A stretch of DNA of 64,000 nt from NCBI GenBank assembly GCA_024398835.1, contig JAKSIK010000009.1, positions 26,170 to 90,169 of the forward strand, written 5' to 3'. The stretch is from Fibrobacter sp. (GTDB taxonomy: Bacteria; Fibrobacterota; Fibrobacteria; Fibrobacterales; Fibrobacteraceae). Shown here piece by piece: positions 60,472-64,000 of the stretch. Positions within the stretch are counted from its first letter, which is position 1. Each line of letters opens with the position of its first letter. The position numbers and the translations under genes are program-made. The notes beneath the pieces were generated by a model, which saw nothing but the letters and a program-made list of their open reading frames with translations, was not told the origin of the DNA and searched no databases.

Positions 60472-61209
60472 CTAATCCTTAATGCAGCGAATACGGTCCA
60501 CCAAATAATAAGTCCATTCCACCCTTGCTACCGTATCACTCCTGGAATAAAACATATGGGTATAGAAGATATCATGATAATACCGATTTCCATCATAATC
60601 CTCAGCATAACTAGACGAGTCTGGGATATGGGTGTTACTCATGAAGGAACCATAATAATCCTTTTCTATTCCCGACAAATCATAATCCGAGAAAACCGTC
60701 CAATCTGGTTTTAAATTGAATCCGCAACCATCCGTTCCATTGGATTCCTCGTCCGGATTCACATTTCCCCAACCCGTTTTACTTTTCAAAATATGGCCCG
60801 CATTTTCATAACCGCCTACATTCTCCATCAATTCATCAATTTCATCATTGCCTGGGATGTGCCAACCCTCTGGGCAGAGAGAATCCTCAAACGCTATATT
60901 CGGATATCTGCCCTTAAACGGAGCATAGAAACAATATTCACCAGTACTATCGCAGTGGTCCGTTGACTCGCTTCCATCCTCGTTGTAATACTTCTTCTCA
61001 TACGCCAGATCTTCCGCCATCCACACCTGGTTCCCAATGGTGGTGTAATGGTATTCATGACCATCCCGTTCGTCTACAAATGTGCCCCGTGCAGATTCCG
61101 GACACAAGGCGGCCACCTCATCTTCATCCAAAGTCGAAGGCCCCGAAGAACTGTCTCCACACGCCCAAAGTATAAACGTCGCCACCATTAACCATAGCCA
61201 TTTTTTCAT
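60472..61209 (-). CDS. Second lipoprotein with the Fibrobacter paralogous domain
   Basis: 245 residues from ATG 61209, which gives MKKWLWLMVATFILWAC-G as the lipoprotein signal; a frame 22 codons longer begins outside a sensible signal. The domain shares CPESARGTFVDERDGHEYHY, TTIGNQVWMAEDLAYEKKY, CPEGWHIPGNDEIDEL and a terminal DRIRCIKD with the neighbour, so the two are tandem duplicates that have diverged strongly in the middle. First gene of the run 60472-59755-pflA. Surface location is inferred from the signal. Confidence 0.88.
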   Translation of the reverse strand: MKKWLWLMVATFILWACGDSSSGPSTLDEDEVAALCPESARGTFVDERDGHEYHYTTIGNQVWMAEDLAYEKKYYNEDGSESTDHCDSTGEYCFYAPFKGRYPNIAFEDSLCPEGWHIPGNDEIDELMENVGGYENAGHILKSKTGWGNVNPDEESNGTDGCGFNLKPDWTVFSDYDLSGIEKDYYGSFMSNTHIPDSSSYAEDYDGNRYYHDIFYTHMFYSRSDTVARVEWTYYLVDRIRCIKD

Positions 61210-61259
61210 GTTCGCAAATATATTTTTTTTTCGCCCACCGTCAAACCAAAATTGCAACT

Positions 61260-61302
61260 TTGCCGCGGCACTCACCTTTTACTAAATTGCGGACAAGTCC
61301 GC
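61260..61302 (+). promoter_or_regulatory. Upstream promoter copy with operator-like hairpin
   Basis: TTGCCG (61260-61265), 17 bases, TAAATT (61283-61288), then a perfect inverted repeat GCGGAC-AA-GTCCGC (61289-61302). Bases 61266-61289 recur at 61342-61365 with one difference. Confidence 0.6.
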
Positions 61303-61335
61303 ATTTAGTTGCGACTCGTACTATGCCAAATAAAT

Positions 61336-61364
61336 TTGTCACGGCGCTCACCTTTTACTAAATT
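61336..61364 (+). promoter_or_regulatory. Downstream promoter copy, adjacent to a GTG start
   Basis: TTGTCA (61336-61341), exactly 17 bases, TAAATT (61359-61364). Transcription would start about 7 bases later, at or next to the GTG of the ABC-F gene (61373), giving a leaderless message. Confidence 0.6.
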
Positions 61365-61372
61365 GTCCCCCT

Positions 61373-63250
61373 GTGATTCAAATCCAGAACATTTCCAAAT
61401 CCTTCGGCGAGCAAGTCCTTCTAGATGGGGCGAGCTTCCTCGTGGGCGATCATGAGCGCGTGGGGCTCGTAGGCCGTAACGGCTGTGGCAAATCCACTCT
61501 CTTCAAAATGATTCTGGGCCAGGAATGCATCGATGGCGGCTCCATTGACATTCCCAAAAACTACACCATCGGCTATTTGCAGCAGCACATCAACTTCACC
61601 CACGACACCGTCCACGAAGAAGCCTGCAGCGTCCTCAAACCCAACGAAGACGGCTGGATTGAAGAGCACAAGGTGGAAGCCATTTTGTTCGGTCTCGGCT
61701 TCGATGAAGAAAGTATGGCAAAAAGCCCCATGCTTCTTTCCGGCGGTTTCCAGATTCGCCTGAACTTGGCGAAAGTTTTGGCCAGCGAACCCGACATGCT
61801 TTTGCTGGACGAACCCACCAACTATCTGGACATTGTGTCCATGCGTTGGCTCAGTCGATTTTTAAGGGGTTGGAAAGGGGAAGTCCTTCTCATAACCCAC
61901 GACCATCATTTTATGGACGAAGTCTGCACCCACACCGTGGGTATTCACCGCCATAAAACGCGCAAGGTAAAAGGTACTGTCGAAAAACTTAGGGAAACCA
62001 TCGCCGAGGAAGAAGAAGTCGCCCAGCGCACACAGGAGAACGAGGCCCGTAAAAAAGAGCAGCTGGAACGGGTCATCGAGCGCTTCCGCTACAAGGCCGC
62101 AAAAGCCGCCATGGTGCAATCCAAAATCAAGGCGGCCGCAAAACTCGCAAACGGCGAGCGACTTACTCACGAGCGTAATCTGGATTTCTCCTTCACGGAA
62201 GCAGAATTTCCTGGCAAGCGCATGGCGCAAATAAAAGGCATCCGCTTTGCCTATGAGAATGGACCGGAACTCATTACAGATTTGGAATTCGAGGTCTTCA
62301 AAGGGGACCGCATTGCCATCATCGGGCCCAATGGCCGTGGCAAAACCACGCTCCTGAACCTCATCGCAAAAGAATTGACTCCTACTGCAGGCGAAATCTG
62401 CCACAACCCGAATTTGCAAATCAACTACTTCGGGCAAACCAATATCAACCGCCTCAATCTGGATAATACCGTAGAAGAAGAAATCGCTACCGCCATCGAG
62501 GAGGTCTCGCAAAAGAGTCGCGCCCGCGGCCTCGCTGGCCTCATGATGTTCAGCGGCGATGCTGCACTTAAGAAGGTTAAAGTCCTCAGCGGTGGCGAGC
62601 GAAGCCGCGTCCTTCTCGGGAAGATTCTGGCAACACCCTGCAATATGCTCCTGCTGGACGAACCCACTAACCATCTGGACATGGAATCCATTGAAAGCCT
62701 CATCGATGCTCTGGAAGATTACGAAGGTACCGCAATGGTGGTCACGCATGATGAAGAGTTGCTTCATGCTTTCGCAAACCGTCTGGTCGTCTTTGACGGC
62801 GGAACCTGCCGCATTTTTGAGGGCTCTTACGCCGACTTCCTGGAGAAGGTAGGCTGGGCCAGCGAAAAGAAGCCTGGCGGAACAGAATCTGCAAACATCA
62901 AAGTTTCCAACATCGATGTCACTAGCGATAACGCATCGCAGAATGCTGCCCCTCGCACAAAGGAAGACCGCAAGGCTCGTGCCGACTACATCGCAGAACG
63001 CTCCAAAGTCATCAAGCCTCTGGAAAAGGCCATCGCCAAAATCGAAGAGGATATCTCTAAAGCTGAAGCACAGTCTGCTACATTAGAGGAAAAACTGGTG
63101 GCCGCATCAGAAGCCGCTGACGGTGCCGCCATCACCGCTATCGCCAAAGACATGGACGATATCAAAAAACAGATTGATGAACTCTACAGCCAGTACGAAA
63201 TCAAAAGTACCGAGCTGGATGCCGCCAAGGACAAGTATCCGCTGGATTAA
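61373..63250 (+). CDS. ABC-F family ATPase
   Basis: 625 residues from GTG 61373; no ribosome-binding site precedes it, but VIQIQNISKSFGEQVLLDGA is the normal ABC-F beginning. Two ABC domains without membrane parts: Walker A GRNGCGKSTLFKM near 35 and GPNGRGKTTLLNLI near 320; signatures LSGGFQIRLNLAKVL and LSGGERSRVLLGKIL; both DEPTN boxes. The linker (about 200-280) and a C-terminal coiled coil (about 535-620) suit the Uup-like subgroup. ABC-F proteins act on the ribosome in translation or antibiotic protection. No resistance role can be inferred. Confidence 0.93.
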   Translation: MIQIQNISKSFGEQVLLDGASFLVGDHERVGLVGRNGCGKSTLFKMILGQECIDGGSIDIPKNYTIGYLQQHINFTHDTVHEEACSVLKPNEDGWIEEHKVEAILFGLGFDEESMAKSPMLLSGGFQIRLNLAKVLASEPDMLLLDEPTNYLDIVSMRWLSRFLRGWKGEVLLITHDHHFMDEVCTHTVGIHRHKTRKVKGTVEKLRETIAEEEEVAQRTQENEARKKEQLERVIERFRYKAAKAAMVQSKIKAAAKLANGERLTHERNLDFSFTEAEFPGKRMAQIKGIRFAYENGPELITDLEFEVFKGDRIAIIGPNGRGKTTLLNLIAKELTPTAGEICHNPNLQINYFGQTNINRLNLDNTVEEEIATAIEEVSQKSRARGLAGLMMFSGDAALKKVKVLSGGERSRVLLGKILATPCNMLLLDEPTNHLDMESIESLIDALEDYEGTAMVVTHDEELLHAFANRLVVFDGGTCRIFEGSYADFLEKVGWASEKKPGGTESANIKVSNIDVTSDNASQNAAPRTKEDRKARADYIAERSKVIKPLEKAIAKIEEDISKAEAQSATLEEKLVAASEAADGAAITAIAKDMDDIKKQIDELYSQYEIKSTELDAAKDKYPLD

Positions 63251-63274
63251 TCAGCACGCAGCTTATCGCACACA

Positions 63275-63889
63275 CTACAAAGCGCGACTCTCAATCCATT
63301 GATCTAAAAACTTCATCTGCTCCGGAGTGTGGAACCAATGCTCTCCGCCATCCATTACCGTAAGGCTTGCAGATATTTTCTCGGCAAAATCGCACACCAC
63401 TTCATAGGGTGTCAAATTATCCCTTGAACCGTAAAGAATCTCCGTTGGGATATTCCATCTCACAGGATGCTCGCGAACATAACTCAAGTACTTCCACGAA
63501 AGCGTCTCGCCAAAGTCTGTGGGGATTTCGCCACGTGCACGCAGTTCATCTTCAGTAACATTCGCACACCGCATCATATCGCAAACAAGCTTCTCCATAT
63601 CAACGACAGGAGAAATAAAAAGTGCCCGCTCAATTTTCACAGAACTAGAAATGTCGCCACCCAAAGCCATCATGGCAAAGTACGCACCGATGCTATTCGC
63701 GATCAACAGCACAGAATCATAATCTTCTAGGCTCGCAAAAAACGCGCGAAACTCGGTGACAGCATCCCAGGGAGTTTCAGCCTTGTAATCAAAGCCAACA
63801 ACTTCATAGTCATTCAACAAAGACTTGTAATGATCCGCCTCGGCAACGTTACCGCCCTTCCCGTGAATGTAGACTGCAATTTTCTTCAT
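63275..63889 (-). CDS. Alpha/beta hydrolase, RBBP9/YdeN-like
   Basis: 204 residues from ATG 63889, where MKKIAVYIHGKGGNVAEADH begins like a hydrolase; the longer frame to 63976 runs into a terminator hairpin. The nucleophile elbow is A-N-S-I-G in LLIANSIGAYFAMMALGGD near residue 80, the acid is probably in SRDNLTPYEV, and the His in DGGEHWFHTPEQ. Cytoplasmic, substrate unknown. Confidence 0.82.
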   Translation of the reverse strand: MKKIAVYIHGKGGNVAEADHYKSLLNDYEVVGFDYKAETPWDAVTEFRAFFASLEDYDSVLLIANSIGAYFAMMALGGDISSSVKIERALFISPVVDMEKLVCDMMRCANVTEDELRARGEIPTDFGETLSWKYLSYVREHPVRWNIPTEILYGSRDNLTPYEVVCDFAEKISASLTVMDGGEHWFHTPEQMKFLDQWIESRAL

Positions 63890-63945
63890 AAAATTTTTAA
63901 TCCCGTCCGTGCCGCAGCACCGTTTTCCCGCGCGTTCGCGGGCAT

Positions 63946-63983
63946 AAAAAAAGCCCCCCTCGAGGGATGACCTCAAGGGGGGC
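63946..63983 (-). terminator. Strong terminator for a minus-strand gene beyond the window
   Basis: GCCCCCCTTGAGG, loop TCATC, CCTCGAGGGGGGC, then TTTTTTT on the minus strand; a 13-bp stem with one mismatch. Confidence 0.9.
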
Positions 63984-64000
63984 GTGAATCCAGCGGCGAC

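Noticed and set aside
1..64000. CRISPR array, tRNA or rRNA gene, insertion sequence
   Set aside because: No regularly spaced direct repeats, no cloverleaf-like sequence and no transposase recognised anywhere in the window.

Overview
The window looks like the chromosome of a Fibrobacter (phylum Fibrobacterota), probably a gut or rumen fibre degrader. The evidence is two lipoproteins with the Fibrobacter succinogenes major paralogous domain, a GH16 beta-glucanase lipoprotein with the circularly permuted layout of the F. succinogenes lichenase, a CotH/lamin-tail lipoprotein, a Corynebacterium-type glycogen synthase, and anaerobic pyruvate formate-lyase with its activase. No tRNA, rRNA, CRISPR array or insertion sequence was recognised.

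Layout. 1-10,340: partial secreted beta-propeller protein with an ECF sigma factor, DsbD, glgA, folE, argA, permuted GH16, pflB. 10,395-19,730: an AT-rich accessory island between pflB and pyrC. It holds a broken KilA-N gene, a RhuM/phospholipase-D-like gene, an intact KilA-N gene, an RNA-like repeat pair, and a five-gene, tightly spaced operon: C5 DNA methyltransferase, unknown protein, SNF2 ATPase, MORC/MutL-like GHKL ATPase, HNH nuclease. This is the main candidate for an unusual defence (restriction-modification-like) system. 19,797-31,175: pyrC, mlaF-mlaE, engB, recR, an EAL-like/HDOD protein, hisG-hisE, and the conserved rpsB-tsf-pyrH-frr-uppS-cdsA block. 31,224-42,391: ugd, CotH lipoprotein, EamA transporter, Slt, ptsI-ptsH, mlaD, trmH. 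42,398-51,422: secreted protein, inactive-looking M16 lipoprotein, batB and batA separated by an opposing degenerate GGDEF gene, acyltransferase, pgi. 51,641-58,620: clpP, ftsY, a lipoprotein, a thioredoxin, a glycosyltransferase fused to a barrel-like domain, tlpA, pilT-pilC. 58,620-64,000: hairpin repeat array, pflA, two Fibrobacter lipoproteins, ABC-F ATPase, alpha/beta hydrolase and a terminator.

How the genes fit together. PflB is activated by PflA and makes acetyl-CoA and formate from pyruvate; pgi and glgA handle hexose and glycogen; the secreted lipoproteins face the environment. MlaF/MlaE/MlaD would move phospholipid across the envelope. PilT/PilC belong to a type IV pilus. In the island, the methyltransferase would mark self DNA, HNH would cut, and the two ATPases would license or move the complex; this is inference from domains and context.

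Besides genes, the sequence shows a consensus-like promoter with an overlapping 19-bp palindrome for pflB, a duplicated promoter with an apparently leaderless GTG start for the ABC-F gene, a hairpin overlapping the hisE ribosome-binding site, heptanucleotide TTCNNNA arrays next to genes, and duplicated leaders ahead of the KilA-N and RhuM genes. All functional assignments are from reading the sequence; no database search was run.
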